From an uncultured Flavobacteriales bacterium (lineage in GTDB: Bacteria; Bacteroidota; Bacteroidia; Flavobacteriales_D; Parvicellaceae): a DNA stretch of 64,000 nucleotides. The notes below the pieces were generated by a model. That model was given only the letters and a program-made list of their open reading frames with translations. It did not search any database and had not been told where the DNA came from. Position numbers and translations under genes: made by a program. Below are positions 1 through 10,335 of this stretch, in pieces (the stretch's first letter is position 1; every line of letters begins with the position of its first letter). The DNA is taken from the NCBI GenBank assembly GCA_943787535.1, contig CALSMU010000006.1, positions 79,619 through 143,618 of the forward strand. Direction: 5' to 3'.

Positions 1-1
1 T

Positions 2-562
2 TGGTATCATTTAGATGTTATGGATGGTTTATTTGTTCCTAATATTTCTTTCGGAATGCCTGTTATAGCTTCAATTAATAAGCACACTTTAAAACCATTA
101 GATGTACATTTAATGATAGAGAATCCGGATAGCTATATTAAAGACTTTAAAGCAGCCGGAGCGAATATTTTGACGGTTCATTATGAAGCATGTACCCATT
201 TGCATAAAACAATACATTCAATAAAAGAGGAAGGAATGAAAGCGGGAGTAGCATTAAATCCGCATACTTCAGTTGAACTATTAGAAGGTATTATTCATGA
301 TATTGATTTGGTGCTTATAATGTCTGTTAACCCTGGTTTTGGTGGTCAGAAGTTTATTGAATCTACTTACGAAAAAGTTAGAAAGATGAAAGCCCTAATT
401 ACTAAAAATGGAGCTGAAACGAAAATTGAAATTGATGGAGGAGTAACTGCAGCCAATGCTAAAAAATTGATTGACGCTGGAGCAGATGTTTTGGTTGCAG
501 GAAGTTTTGTATTCAAATCGGATAATCCTTTACAAACAATTGCAGACTTAAAAAACGTATAA
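2..562 (+). CDS. rpe: Ribulose-phosphate 3-epimerase, 5' end missing
   Basis: Interconverts D-ribulose 5-phosphate and D-xylulose 5-phosphate in the pentose phosphate pathway; cytosolic TIM barrel. The frame is open to the window edge, and the codons before the first ATG (position 20) read WYHLDV, continuing into MDGLFVPNISFG. This is the family's metal-binding HxDVMDG strand, so the gene starts upstream and about 35 residues are missing. Further family motifs are DVHLMIENP, the MSVNPGFGGQ phosphate-binding loop and EIDGGV near the C-terminus, followed by AGSFVF. It converges on the HAD phosphatase with an 8-bp gap and no obvious terminator. The identification is firm; only the start cannot be seen. 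Confidence 0.95.
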   Translation, partial: WYHLDVMDGLFVPNISFGMPVIASINKHTLKPLDVHLMIENPDSYIKDFKAAGANILTVHYEACTHLHKTIHSIKEEGMKAGVALNPHTSVELLEGIIHDIDLVLIMSVNPGFGGQKFIESTYEKVRKMKALITKNGAETKIEIDGGVTAANAKKLIDAGADVLVAGSFVFKSDNPLQTIADLKNV

Positions 563-570
563 AGAATTTT

Positions 571-1215
571 TTAAAGCAAATTAAGTTTAAAATCAGAAAG
601 AGATTTTAATTTCATTGTCGAAATAGTGTGCCAAGAGGCATTTAAGTCTTTTTTTTCGGGTATTACGATCACTTTCATTCTAGCTGCTAGAGCTGCGATC
701 ATTCCATATTTGGAATCTTCAAAAACAATACATTCCTCAGGATTAACTCTTAATTTTTGGGCTGTTGAGATAAATACCTGTGGATGTGGTTTTCCATAGC
801 TTTCAAATTCAGCAGAATGGATTACTGCGAAGTACTTTGCTATTTCAAGTTTCTGCACTACGTTTCCAATAATTTTCATGGATGAGGATGAAGCAATAGC
901 CATAGGAACCTTTTTTTTATGGAGTGACTTTAATGTTTCATAAACACCATCCATGGCTTTTCCTTTTTCAAGTATTAATTTAATAAGTTCCTCTACAATT
1001 TGGTCAGCCACTTCATCGATCGATGGGGAAGTCCATTTAAATTGCTTATGCCAGAATAAGACTACTTCGTCAATTCGCATGCCCATTGTTTTACGACACA
1101 TTTTGTCATTGAACTCTAGTCCAATTGAAGTGAATACTTTTATTTCGGCCTCTCTCCATAGTGGCTCCGAATCAATCAGAAGGCCATCCATATCAAAAAT
1201 TACAGCTTTTACCAT
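571..1215 (-). CDS. HAD-family sugar-phosphate phosphatase (HxpB/YniC-like)
   Basis: A 214-residue haloacid-dehalogenase hydrolase with all four motifs: DMD (nucleophile Asp8, acid Asp10), the Ser-rich motif II at about residues 106-112, Lys142 in GKPHP, and the acidic ED pair at 166-167 in VFEDSKYG. A helical cap sits between motifs I and II, as in beta-phosphoglucomutase-like subfamily IA enzymes. The N-terminus MVKAVIFDMDGLLIDSEPLW most resembles E. coli YniC/HxpB, which dephosphorylates hexitol and 2-deoxyglucose phosphates. The actual substrate cannot be read from sequence. It is probably monocistronic. A TATCTTCG element, close to the Bacteroidota -7 box, lies a short distance upstream of the start. 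Confidence 0.85.
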   Translation of the reverse strand: MVKAVIFDMDGLLIDSEPLWREAEIKVFTSIGLEFNDKMCRKTMGMRIDEVVLFWHKQFKWTSPSIDEVADQIVEELIKLILEKGKAMDGVYETLKSLHKKKVPMAIASSSSMKIIGNVVQKLEIAKYFAVIHSAEFESYGKPHPQVFISTAQKLRVNPEECIVFEDSKYGMIAALAARMKVIVIPEKKDLNASWHTISTMKLKSLSDFKLNLL

Positions 1216-1300
1216 TATATAATTTAACGCGAAGATATTGATTTAAGTGTTTCTTTATCTCTATGAAAGAATTCTATCTATTATTTCACTATTGTAAAAC

Positions 1301-1338
1301 AAAAAAACCGCTATTTCAATTTTCAAATAGCGGTTTTT
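1301..1338 (-). terminator. Rho-independent terminator after pruA
   Basis: An inverted repeat (AAAACCGCTATTT / AAATAGCGGTTTT, loop of about 8 nt) is followed on the minus strand by a run of T. It lies 24 bp beyond the pruA stop codon. Confidence 0.85.
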
Positions 1339-1361
1339 AGTAATAATAAATCAGTAGTTAT

Positions 1362-2990
1362 TTATCCTAAGAATGGATATTTATAATCCATTGGTGGAAC
1401 AAAAGTTTCCTTTATTGTTCTGGGAGATACCCAACGAACTAAATTTAAGTATGATCCGGCTTTATCATTGGTTCCAGATCCACGAGCACCGCCAAATGGT
1501 TGCTGTCCTACAACTGCTCCAGTTGGTTTGTCGTTTATGTAAAAGTTACCAGCGGCATTTTCCAATTTCTTCATGCCACTAACAATAGCGTATCTATCCT
1601 GAGAGAAAATCGCTCCTGTTAAAGCGTAGTCAGACGTTTTGTCTAAAATATCCAATGTCTCATCCCATTTATTTTCATCATAAACATAAATAGTCATCAC
1701 CGGACCAAAAATCTCTTCACACATTGTTTTAAAAGATGGATTTGTAGTTACAATAACCGTAGGTTCGATAAAGTAACCTTTCGATTTATCATAATTTCCA
1801 CCACAGATAATTTCAGCATCATCTCTTTCTTTTGCGTAATCAATAAATGAAGCAATTTTATCGAAAGATTGCTCGCTAATTACTGCATTTACAAAGTTGC
1901 TGAAGTCTTCTGGACTCCCCATTTTAAAAGAATTTACTTGTTCTTTTACGATTTCAATAATCTCATCCGAAATATTAGAAGGAATATACCCTCTTGAAGC
2001 AGCAGAACACTTTTGCCCTTGAAATTCAAAAGCTCCTCGGCTAATTGCAGTAGCAACTTGAACAGGAATAGAAGATTTGTGAGCAATGATAAAATCTTTC
2101 CCACCTGTTTCTCCAACTACTCTTGGGTAAGATTTGTAAATGTCAATGTTAGCACCAATAGTTTTCCAGAGGCTTTTAAATACACCTGTAGATCCAGTAA
2201 AGTGCAGACCTGAAAATTCTGGATGATTGAAAACAACTTCACCAGAATCAGCACCACTAACGTATACCATATTAATAACACCATCAGGAACACCTGCAGC
2301 TTTAAATATTTTCATTAACACATGAGCAGAGTAGATTTGAGTTGCAGCTGGTTTCCATACCACAACGTTGCCCATCATTGCAGGAGCAGCGCAAAGATTT
2401 GCAGCGATTGAGGTAAAGTTGAATGGTGTAATAGCAAATACAAACCCTTCTAAAGGACGGTATTCTAATCTGTTCCACATTCCAGGGTTAGACTCTGGTT
2501 GGTCTTCATATACTTGTTGCATAAAAGCAACGTTAAATCTAAAGAAGTCAATCAATTCGCATGCGGCATCAATTTCGGCTTGCATCGCATTTTTGGATTG
2601 CGCCAGCATAGTTGCAGCATTCAGTTCATTTCTAAAAGGTCCTTCTAATAAATCAGCGGCTTTTAAAAATATTGAGGCTCTATGTTCCCAAGGCATATTC
2701 GCCCATTCGGACTTAGCTGCTAAAGCAGCATCAATTGCTTTAGTAACGTGCTCTTTAGTTCCAAAATTATAACTGCCTAAGTTATGAGTGTGGTCATGTG
2801 GAGGAGACATTTTTCTTTTGTCATTTGTTGTTACCTCTTCACTACCAATATACATGGGAACCTCAATTGGCTCTTGATTGTACATTTCTTTGTATTTGGC
2901 TAATAAACTATCTTTTTCTTCCGAACCAGGGGCATATCCTTTTACAGGTTCGTTAGCAGGATATGGTGCAGTATATACTCCGTTTGACAT
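1362..2990 (-). CDS. pruA: L-glutamate gamma-semialdehyde (1-pyrroline-5-carboxylate) dehydrogenase
   Basis: Oxidises glutamate gamma-semialdehyde/P5C to glutamate with NAD+, the second step of proline catabolism. At 542 residues it has the length of the stand-alone, eukaryote-like P5CDH rather than the bifunctional PutA. The aldehyde-dehydrogenase signatures are present: the FAITPFNF cofactor loop, VVGETGGKDF with the general-base Glu, FQGQKCSAASR with the catalytic Cys, and EEIFGPV. The start at MSNGVYTAPYPANEP is family-like. No proline dehydrogenase gene is adjacent, so the pathway partner must be elsewhere. A strong terminator follows. It is divergently oriented to valS. Confidence 0.95.
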   Translation of the reverse strand: MSNGVYTAPYPANEPVKGYAPGSEEKDSLLAKYKEMYNQEPIEVPMYIGSEEVTTNDKRKMSPPHDHTHNLGSYNFGTKEHVTKAIDAALAAKSEWANMPWEHRASIFLKAADLLEGPFRNELNAATMLAQSKNAMQAEIDAACELIDFFRFNVAFMQQVYEDQPESNPGMWNRLEYRPLEGFVFAITPFNFTSIAANLCAAPAMMGNVVVWKPAATQIYSAHVLMKIFKAAGVPDGVINMVYVSGADSGEVVFNHPEFSGLHFTGSTGVFKSLWKTIGANIDIYKSYPRVVGETGGKDFIIAHKSSIPVQVATAISRGAFEFQGQKCSAASRGYIPSNISDEIIEIVKEQVNSFKMGSPEDFSNFVNAVISEQSFDKIASFIDYAKERDDAEIICGGNYDKSKGYFIEPTVIVTTNPSFKTMCEEIFGPVMTIYVYDENKWDETLDILDKTSDYALTGAIFSQDRYAIVSGMKKLENAAGNFYINDKPTGAVVGQQPFGGARGSGTNDKAGSYLNLVRWVSPRTIKETFVPPMDYKYPFLG

Positions 2991-3144
2991 ATGTTGAGTT
3001 TTAATTTTTAAATTCTTAACGCGAAATTAAAATAACCTAGAAGATAGAGGGTAATAATAGCTGCTAAATATTAACAAATGAAGAATTAAACTTAAAATGG
3101 TTAACAAAATCAATTAATTAAAGCTAGAATAGATTGCATTCTAG

Positions 3145-3152
3145 TATTTTTG
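3145..3152 (+). promoter_or_regulatory. -7 element upstream of valS
   Basis: TATTTTTG fits the Bacteroidota -7 consensus TAnnTTTG, 28 bp before the valS start. It is flanked by the short inverted pair ATTGCA/TGCAAT. I see no good -33 TTTG, so the call rests on the -7 box and its position. Confidence 0.45.
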
Positions 3153-3180
3153 CAATCGGAATACAACAACAATACTGATA

Positions 3181-5817
3181 ATGATGGAAATACCTAAAAT
3201 ATACGAAGCAGGAAGAGCAGAAGAGAAATGGTACAAATACTGGGTTGATAATGGATATTTTAAATCAACTCCAGATGATAGAGAGCCTTATACAGTTGTT
3301 ATTCCACCTCCAAATGTAACGGGGGTGTTGCACATGGGGCATATGTTGAACAATACTATTCAAGACATATTAGTGAGAAGAGCTCGTATGTTAGGTAAAA
3401 ATGCTTGCTGGGTTGCAGGAACAGATCATGCTTCTATTGCAACTGAAGCAAAGGTTGTAGCTAAATTAAAATCCGAGGGAATTCAAAAAACAGACTTAAA
3501 GAGAGATGAGTTTTTGCAACATGCTTGGGATTGGACAGAAAAACATGGTGGGATAATTCTAGAACAATTAAAAAAATTAGGAGCTTCTTGCGATTGGGAT
3601 CGTACCCGATTTACAATGGATAAGGATTATTACGATAGTGTAATAAAAGTATTTTGTAATCTTCATGAAGAAGGGTATATCTACCGTGGTGTTAGAATGG
3701 TAAATTGGGATCCTTCAGCTCAAACTGCATTGAGTGATGAAGAAGTAAATTACAAAGAGGTAAACTCAAAGTTGTATTACGTTCGTTATAAAATAGAAGG
3801 AACAGATGACGAGTGGTTATCAATCGCTACAACGCGTCCTGAAACAATCTTAGGAGATACTGCAATTTGCATTAATCCGAATGATGAAAGATATTCACAT
3901 TTAAAAGGAAAAAACGCAGTTGTTCCATTAGTTGGAAGGCTAGTGCCAATTATTTTTGATGAGTACGTTGACCCAGAATTTGGAACGGGTTGTCTGAAAA
4001 TTACTCCTGCACATGATCCAAATGATTATGAATTAGGAAGTACGTATGATTTAGAGTCAATAGATATCTTAAATGATAATGGGACAATTAATGAGGATGT
4101 TGGGTTTTATGCTAACCAAGACAGGTTTGAAGTTCGTAAGCAAATCGCTATTGACCTAGAGAATCAAGGTTATTTGGTTAAAACAGAAGATCATATTAAT
4201 AAAATAGGATTTTCGGAAAGAACAAATGCCGTAATTGAACCTAAACTGTCGATGCAGTGGTTTTGCGCCATGGAAGACTTAGCTAAACCAGCTTTGGACA
4301 ATGTAATGAACGATACTATTCAATTTCACCCAGAGAAGTTTAAAAATTCTTATCGCCACTGGATGGAAAACATTAAGGATTGGTGTATTTCTCGTCAATT
4401 ATGGTGGGGACATCAAATTCCTGCATATTTCTATGGAAGAAAGAAAGATGATTTTGTTGTTGCAGAAACAATTGAAGAGGCTTTGGTTAAAGCAAGAGAG
4501 AAAACAGGAAATATTGATTTAAAACAAGAAGATTTGCGTCAAGATGATGATGTGATGGATACTTGGTTTTCTTCTTGGTTATGGCCAATATCAGTATTTA
4601 ATGGGTTTAAAGAAGGTAATGACAACAAGGATTTAGATTATTATTATCCAACCAATGATTTAGTTACAGCTCCAGAGATTATGTTCTTTTGGGTTGCAAG
4701 AATGATTATTTCAGGTTATAAATACAAAGGAGAGCTTCCTTTTAAAAATGTTTATTTCACGGGTATTGTTAGGGATAAGTTAGGGCGCAAAATGTCAAAG
4801 TCCCTTGGCAATAGTCCAGATCCATTAGATTTAATTGATAAGTATGGTGCTGATGGCGTAAGAGTTGGAATGTTATTGAGTTCTCCTGCAGGAAATGATT
4901 TGCCTTTCGATAGCTCCCAATGTGAACAAGGACGTAATTTTTCAAACAAGATATGGAACGCATTTCGTTTGGTTAATAGCTGGGATGTTCAAGATATCAA
5001 ACAGCCCAATTACGCAGCTAAAGGTGTTGAATGGTTTAAAAGTAAGTTCAATAAGACTTTAGCTGAAATCAACGATTCTTACAATAAATTTAGAATTTCA
5101 GAAGCGTTAATGAGTACGTATAAATTAGTTTGGGATGATTTCTGTTCTTGGTATTTAGAAATAGTAAAACCTCCTTATCAGCAACCTATTGATGCTATTA
5201 CGTATAAAGAAACACTTTCAATATTTGAGTCGTTACTAAAAGTTATACATCCATTTACTCCATTTATTTCTGAGGAGATTTGGCACTTAATTGGAGATAA
5301 AAAAGACGAAGATTGTATTATGGTGGCTGAATGGCCTGCATTAGGAGATGTTGACAAAGATTTATTATCGAACTTTATTCTTGCTGAAGAGGTAATTACG
5401 AATATTCGAAATATTCGAAAAGAAAAGAACATTGCAAATAAAGTTACTTTAGACTTAATAGTAATTGACAATGAAAAAGCGAATCGATCATTTGACCCAA
5501 TAATTTCTAAAATAAGTAATCTTTCTAGTTTGGAATATGTTGATCACAAAGTGGATAATGCCTTTTCTTTTGTCCTGAAATCAAATGAATATTTTGTTCC
5601 GTTTAATGAAGATATTGATGTTAAAGCAGAGATTGAAAAAATAGAGCAGGAATTGAAGTATACCAAAGGTTTTTTAATCAGTGTTTCAAAAAAGCTGAGC
5701 AATGAACGATTTGTTAGTAATGCTCCAGAAAAGGTTGTAGCTATTGAGAAAAAGAAAATGGCAGATGCAGAAGCAAAGGTTAAAATACTAGAAGAGAAGT
5801 TGAATACTTTTGCTTAA
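3181..5817 (+). CDS. valS: Valine--tRNA ligase
   Basis: Charges tRNA-Val; cytosolic class I synthetase of 878 residues, normal length. The HIGH motif is HMGH at residues 51-54, after PPPNVTGVL. The KMSKS motif, in [16 protein letters not shown], is near residue 538. The editing (CP1) region carries [12 protein letters not shown], and [18 protein letters not shown] matches the editing pocket. The anticodon-binding domain and a C-terminal coiled coil (about residues 800-878, [13 protein letters not shown] onward) complete the family architecture. Two ATG codons open the frame; either could be used. Its stop overlaps by 4 bp the end of the convergent STAS-like gene. Confidence 0.97.
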   Translation: MMEIPKIYEAGRAEEKWYKYWVDNGYFKSTPDDREPYTVVIPPPNVTGVLHMGHMLNNTIQDILVRRARMLGKNACWVAGTDHASIATEAKVVAKLKSEGIQKTDLKRDEFLQHAWDWTEKHGGIILEQLKKLGASCDWDRTRFTMDKDYYDSVIKVFCNLHEEGYIYRGVRMVNWDPSAQTALSDEEVNYKEVNSKLYYVRYKIEGTDDEWLSIATTRPETILGDTAICINPNDERYSHLKGKNAVVPLVGRLVPIIFDEYVDPEFGTGCLKITPAHDPNDYELGSTYDLESIDILNDNGTINEDVGFYANQDRFEVRKQIAIDLENQGYLVKTEDHINKIGFSERTNAVIEPKLSMQWFCAMEDLAKPALDNVMNDTIQFHPEKFKNSYRHWMENIKDWCISRQLWWGHQIPAYFYGRKKDDFVVAETIEEALVKAREKTGNIDLKQEDLRQDDDVMDTWFSSWLWPISVFNGFKEGNDNKDLDYYYPTNDLVTAPEIMFFWVARMIISGYKYKGELPFKNVYFTGIVRDKLGRKMSKSLGNSPDPLDLIDKYGADGVRVGMLLSSPAGNDLPFDSSQCEQGRNFSNKIWNAFRLVNSWDVQDIKQPNYAAKGVEWFKSKFNKTLAEINDSYNKFRISEALMSTYKLVWDDFCSWYLEIVKPPYQQPIDAITYKETLSIFESLLKVIHPFTPFISEEIWHLIGDKKDEDCIMVAEWPALGDVDKDLLSNFILAEEVITNIRNIRKEKNIANKVTLDLIVIDNEKANRSFDPIISKISNLSSLEYVDHKVDNAFSFVLKSNEYFVPFNEDIDVKAEIEKIEQELKYTKGFLISVSKKLSNERFVSNAPEKVVAIEKKKMADAEAKVKILEEKLNTFA

Positions 5818-6236
5818 CCAACTTGATTTTTTAAAAGATGTAATTTGTTTTGTTCATTTAGCCATAGGGTAGCTTCAATTTCGTTTTTGAAAAATTGAAC
5901 AGGGTAGGGAACTTTATTTATTTTAAAGTAAAATTTAGATAGTAACCTTTGCGAAAGTGATTCAATAATTAATCCAATTGCTATTGTGTTGGAATTATCT
6001 TCTTGAATGCTAACTTTTCGAGCTTCTGTTGTAATTGATCCATAAAGACCAGGGATTGATAAAATACACCTTTGCTCACCTTTGTATAATGATTTTATAG
6101 CATCAATAAACTCTTGCATTACCTCCTCTGTAATTTCATAGGGGTCTTCTCTAGTAAATCGTTGCTCAATAATTCCGTCACTCCTCAATGAAATTGTACA
6201 AAAGTCTAGTTCTATGGATTCTATTATTGTCGCCAT
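5814..6236 (-). CDS. STAS/SEC14-like domain protein (DUF7793-like)
   Basis: A 140-residue cytosolic protein with no signal peptide. The pattern (short beta strands, TEARK at about residue 70, then a helix containing [22 protein letters not shown], and a C-terminal EATLWLNEQ helix) matches small Bacteroidota proteins annotated as STAS/SEC14-like, whose fold resembles SpoIIAA anti-sigma antagonists. No partner kinase or anti-sigma gene is next to it, so a regulatory role is only a family-level suggestion. It overlaps the end of valS by 4 bp in convergent orientation. Confidence 0.6.
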   Translation of the reverse strand: MATIIESIELDFCTISLRSDGIIEQRFTREDPYEITEEVMQEFIDAIKSLYKGEQRCILSIPGLYGSITTEARKVSIQEDNSNTIAIGLIIESLSQRLLSKFYFKINKVPYPVQFFKNEIEATLWLNEQNKLHLLKNQVG

Positions 6237-6319
6237 TATATTTAAAAATGTGATAAATATATAGTTAAAAACGACTAATTGTACTTTTTACAAGATAAAA
6301 AACGTAATATTTTGTGTAA

Positions 6320-7441
6320 TTACATGTGGTTTTGATAAATCTTTAATAATTTATTACGAACAAAATTCTTTGATGAATGTGTGGATAATGAATTAGCAAT
6401 GGAATCTGGTAAAAGACCTTTAGTTTGGATAGAAGTCATAGCATTTTCAAGCAGCTCATCACAGTTTATATCAATAAGTATCCCGTTTTTTTCATTGATG
6501 AATTGTTCAGGACCTTTACAACGGGTAGCAATTACAGGTACGCCGCTTAAAATAGCTTCAACTGTTACCATTGAGTAGGTTTCAAAATAACTATTTACAA
6601 TAACACAATCCACTTGCATATAATATTCCAAAACATCTCCTTGTGAAATACGTCCTATAAAATTTACAGAATCAGTAATATTAGCATCCTTTACTAGTTC
6701 AGAAAGCATTTCTTTATCTTTTCCATCACCAATTATATCTAATATGCTATTTGGTTGGGTTTTTAGTGTTTCCGCAAACGCACGGATAACTCCAGAAATA
6801 TTTTTTGTTTGATCGACTAAATCAGCAACTATTAAAAAGGTGAAATTTTTCTTTTCCAATTGTTTTCTAATTCCTTTTGTTTCTATAACATTATCTACAA
6901 TTGATATTTTATTTTGAATTCCTTTGTTTTTTATCCCTTCTGCTAGATGTTTGCTAACTGCGATTACTTCCTTGCAATTGTTTATCCGTTTAATTCTTTT
7001 TTTCTTTTTAAGGTTTGGAATAGCGTCAAATCTTCCATCTAAATATCCAGACCAATGTTCTGAGAGAATTACAGGTATTTTTTTAAAATATTTTTCTGCA
7101 ATCCATAAATTTCTTCCTGCGATATGACAATGAACCAAATCAGGGTAGAATCCGGAATCTGCAACAGTAGATAAGCCTTTTTGAAGTGCTCTTAGATAAA
7201 ACTTTATGCGTTTGTAGGCATTTCCTTTTGCACAATAGACAACCTGAATCTCTTTAATGTCATTGGAGTCATTAATAGAAAGAGAAATGTCAGAAATGTT
7301 TTTAGAACCAATTATTGATAAAACTAAATTGTTACAATCTGATGCGGTGGCAATAATTTGTTTCTGAATGAACGTTCCTAACTGTATATCATCTGGGTTT
7401 GGATACCATTGCGGAATATGCAGTATTTTAGGTTTGTTCAT
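6320..7441 (-). CDS. Glycosyltransferase family 4 (GT-B)
   Basis: Probably transfers a sugar from a nucleotide-sugar donor in polysaccharide or glycan synthesis at the inner membrane face. The N-terminal half carries PKILHIPQWYPNPDDIQLGTF and LSEHWSGY; the C-terminal half carries the Glycos_transf_1 fold with NFTFLIVADL, IIGDGKD and a donor-site EX7E-like segment ending VEAILSGVPVIATRCKGPEQ. The open frame extends 18 codons further (to 7495), but homologues begin at MNKPKILH, so I start at 7441. A TATCTTAG element lies 4 nt upstream of that ATG. No signal peptide. Donor and acceptor are unknown. Confidence 0.85.
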   Translation of the reverse strand: MNKPKILHIPQWYPNPDDIQLGTFIQKQIIATASDCNNLVLSIIGSKNISDISLSINDSNDIKEIQVVYCAKGNAYKRIKFYLRALQKGLSTVADSGFYPDLVHCHIAGRNLWIAEKYFKKIPVILSEHWSGYLDGRFDAIPNLKKKKRIKRINNCKEVIAVSKHLAEGIKNKGIQNKISIVDNVIETKGIRKQLEKKNFTFLIVADLVDQTKNISGVIRAFAETLKTQPNSILDIIGDGKDKEMLSELVKDANITDSVNFIGRISQGDVLEYYMQVDCVIVNSYFETYSMVTVEAILSGVPVIATRCKGPEQFINEKNGILIDINCDELLENAMTSIQTKGLLPDSIANSLSTHSSKNFVRNKLLKIYQNHM

Positions 7442-7542
7442 TTTTGCTAAGATAATAACTTTTCGTTCACGCTGAGCGGAGTTGAAATAAGACAAGTTTT
7501 TTCACGAGGTTTGGATTTATACGTTCGTAAATAGTTTAAAAA

Positions 7543-8877
7543 TCAAACAACCGTTTTTTTCCAATTTCCTTTTATTAAATACCAAAAAGCCATTATGCCT
7601 AGTACTGAGAAATAAATAAATTCTGAGCACCAAACTAATTCTAGTCTTAATCGGAGAATGACTGTCATATAATATGTCGTTGTTAGGTATATTAAAATAT
7701 TAATAAACTCCATAGCCATTGTTACTTTGGTGTTGCCAGTTCCAATAACCCCATTAAACAATATTGAAGCCACGCAAAATAAATAGATCGTCATGCTAAT
7801 AATTTTTAATGTCGAAATTGACAGAGGAACAAGAGATACGTCGTTAGTGTACAACAAAATAACTTGTTCGGGAGCAATCCAAATTAATCCTAATAAAACG
7901 GTAGTAAATGCTAAACATAAAACAATAATCTTCTTTAATAAGTCACCTATATAGGCACTTTTACCAGCTCCAATTAGATTGCTCACTAAAGTGTTTGTAG
8001 CTACGTTTAAACCCATTAATGGAATTATTAATACCATGTAAATACTTCTTATAATATGTGATACAGCTAATTCAGATTCTCCTAATTTTTCCAATATCAT
8101 AAAGAATATGAACCATGAACCTAAAGCTAGCGTATTTTGCATCATTACGGGTGCACTAATTTTGATTATACGACCAAATAATTCTTTATTTAACCTACCA
8201 AATCGGAACATGTTGTACTTTACTTTATTCGAATCCCAACGACTATAAATGATGAAAAAGAGTAATGTTATTATTTCTGCTAATACCGATGCTAAGGCTG
8301 CTCCTTTAACTCCCATTTCAGGGAATCCAAGTTCGCCAAATATCAATGCATAGTCAAAAAAGACATTTGTGAGGGCCATTAATAGGGTGGAGTACGTTAA
8401 TATATTTGTTCGTGTTGTACCCACAAAATAAGAAATGAAAACAAAATTGAAAAGGGCAAATAGTATACCTGGGGAACGATAGTTCATATAGGAAATAGAT
8501 GCTTTACTAATTGAGTCAGAATTGGTGAATGATTCGAATATTACCGGTGAAATATAATAGAGGAGGAGAAACATGATAATGCCAAGTGGAATCATTAAAA
8601 ACAACGTATGGTTGAATATTGCTCCAACTTGTGCGTAATTTTTCTCACCGTTTCGTCGACCGATAATAATTTGGGAACCAGTAGACATTCCCATTCCTAA
8701 CATCACAAAAACGAAGTAAAAAAGGCCAGCGTTACCAGCAGCGCCTAACTCAATTTCCCCCAATCTCCCCAGAAACGCAGTATCTGTTACATTAACAATG
8801 TTTTGAGCTACACCACTTAGGACAATTGGTATTGAAATGTTTAAAATATGTTTGTATGATATAGCGCCCGTTTGCAT
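7543..8877 (-). CDS. MATE-family multidrug/cation antiporter
   Basis: A 444-residue inner-membrane exporter with about 12 hydrophobic segments in two repeated MatE halves (roughly residues 10-210 and 230-430). MATE features include VNVTDTAFLGRLGEIELGA in helix 1-2 and GTGNTKVTM in the second half. Transporters of this family exchange cationic drugs or metabolites for Na+ or H+; the substrate here is unknown. It may simply be co-localised with the surface-glycan genes on either side. A TATATTTG box ends 5 nt before the ATG, suggesting a leaderless transcript. Confidence 0.92.
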   Translation of the reverse strand: MQTGAISYKHILNISIPIVLSGVAQNIVNVTDTAFLGRLGEIELGAAGNAGLFYFVFVMLGMGMSTGSQIIIGRRNGEKNYAQVGAIFNHTLFLMIPLGIIMFLLLYYISPVIFESFTNSDSISKASISYMNYRSPGILFALFNFVFISYFVGTTRTNILTYSTLLMALTNVFFDYALIFGELGFPEMGVKGAALASVLAEIITLLFFIIYSRWDSNKVKYNMFRFGRLNKELFGRIIKISAPVMMQNTLALGSWFIFFMILEKLGESELAVSHIIRSIYMVLIIPLMGLNVATNTLVSNLIGAGKSAYIGDLLKKIIVLCLAFTTVLLGLIWIAPEQVILLYTNDVSLVPLSISTLKIISMTIYLFCVASILFNGVIGTGNTKVTMAMEFINILIYLTTTYYMTVILRLRLELVWCSEFIYFSVLGIMAFWYLIKGNWKKTVV

Positions 8878-8882
8878 ACGCG

Positions 8883-8890
8883 CAAATATA
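8883..8890 (-). promoter_or_regulatory. -7 promoter element of the MATE gene
   Basis: On the minus strand TATATTTG matches TAnnTTTG exactly and ends 5 nt before the ATG at 8877. A TTTG lies 21 nt further upstream, near the expected -33 spacing. Confidence 0.6.
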
Positions 8891-8910
8891 CGTTTATGTA
8901 ATTAGGGTTT

Positions 8911-10323
8911 TCAAATAGTAGGCGCTGATAATTTAGTATTGACAACCTTCGTTTGTAGAATTTTAATAAATTCTATATCATTAGCTGGTATGGAGTAAAT
9001 ATATTGTTCTCCAGGTATATGGTATTTATTAAAAGGTAAATTAACTTGAATTCTTTGCGGCTTTCCTTTTAATTTCACATCCACTATCATCCGAACTTCT
9101 AAGTCCTCCTTTTCACTTTCTAGAATATAGGATTTAGGGATTTTAGCCATAATTATTTTCACCTTTTCTTCTTGAACAATTCCAACTTCTTTTATTGTAC
9201 AGTTTTCTGTAACAATTTCGTTTTGAACAAAAAGTACTTTATTTCCCAAAATCATAGGATTGTTGTAAAAATAACTTTCCTCTCCATAAAACATATTGTG
9301 CCAAACCTGATCTGCTTTTCTATTTGGTAACCCAGCAGAATTAGTGCTATTTTGGATACTATCTGAAAGGCTGTAGGTAACAATTAATGAACCTAAGTAT
9401 GTCATGTGTTGATTTCCATAAGTGTTTTCAAAGCAATTGGGAGTTAGCATATCTTCTTGGTAAAATTGTTGGAAGTCAAATAATTCATAGCCGTATTTTT
9501 TTTCGATTAAGTTTGACAGTATTTCATAGCGTGTATTGTAATTTTCAATATGATCTTTATAAACAGGAATGGTGAAAAAGACAGGTTGAATATTATTGTC
9601 CTCTAGTAAATCAATTAAAAGTTGCAAGCTATTCAGCTGTTCATCACTAATGGTTAAGCTATCTCCATCAACTGCTGGTCCATCGGATTCGTATATATTT
9701 AAAATAGAATCCTTGATACCAGTAGTGAACCGAACGTATCTTCCTAGATACAGCTTGTTATTTATGACTTCTTTTTTTTCTTTGTTTTTTTCTATTTGTT
9801 CGGTGTTCGTAAATAAGAAGTTATGATTTCTAATACTTGTAGACCATGCAAAAGCGTATTCTTCAATATCGAACCAATGGGGTGTCGTAATTACTTTCTC
9901 ATAAATATTTCTTCGCGCATTAAAGTCCTTATATAAAAATGATTTTCCGGAACCTTCTTTATCAGTCATAGTGGAACTATTAAGTGTGGTTACTTCTATA
10001 GCTACCATTTTTGGTTTACTAATAGTTAATGCCTCTCTAAGGTTATAATAGGACTGAGTTAAAGAACCATTGGGTGTTGCCAATACAAATGTATTCAACC
10101 CAAGCCTCGAACTCATAGTTTTTGGGTTGATGCCACAGTAAGTTTTTGAATTACCAAGAATTAATAAATCAATTTCATTTTCACTGGTAAACTTATATAT
10201 ACCATTCCATCTTTTCTCAACGTGATCTTCGTCAAATGAAAAAAGTTTGGATGCATCTAAATAGTAAATGGTGCCAAGAACAACAAGCATTATTACTACT
10301 ATTTTTATAAGCATTTTCTTCAT
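8911..10323 (-). CDS. SGNH-hydrolase-like protein paired with an MBOAT acyltransferase
   Basis: A 470-residue protein with one N-terminal membrane anchor or signal (residues 4-24) and an extracytoplasmic domain. LLILGNSKTYCGINPKT holds the putative nucleophile Ser in the position of the SGNH/DltD-AlgX block I; PNGSLTQSYYN and the later GNQHMTYLGS (candidate His) fit blocks II-V. It starts 12 bp after the MBOAT gene, in the same direction. By analogy with AlgI-AlgJ/X and DltB-DltD, it would complete transfer of an acyl group to an exported polymer. The polymer and acyl donor are unknown. The C-terminal 100 residues look beta-rich and I do not recognise them. Confidence 0.65.
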   Translation of the reverse strand: MKKMLIKIVVIMLVVLGTIYYLDASKLFSFDEDHVEKRWNGIYKFTSENEIDLLILGNSKTYCGINPKTMSSRLGLNTFVLATPNGSLTQSYYNLREALTISKPKMVAIEVTTLNSSTMTDKEGSGKSFLYKDFNARRNIYEKVITTPHWFDIEEYAFAWSTSIRNHNFLFTNTEQIEKNKEKKEVINNKLYLGRYVRFTTGIKDSILNIYESDGPAVDGDSLTISDEQLNSLQLLIDLLEDNNIQPVFFTIPVYKDHIENYNTRYEILSNLIEKKYGYELFDFQQFYQEDMLTPNCFENTYGNQHMTYLGSLIVTYSLSDSIQNSTNSAGLPNRKADQVWHNMFYGEESYFYNNPMILGNKVLFVQNEIVTENCTIKEVGIVQEEKVKIIMAKIPKSYILESEKEDLEVRMIVDVKLKGKPQRIQVNLPFNKYHIPGEQYIYSIPANDIEFIKILQTKVVNTKLSAPTI

Positions 10324-10335
10324 TATAATTCAAAT

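Noticed and set aside
953..1222. Antisense ORFs over housekeeping genes, for example opposite the HAD, pruA, valS, fadB and RND genes
   Set aside because: They lie opposite strongly recognised genes, have no family motifs and no promoter or coding logic of their own.
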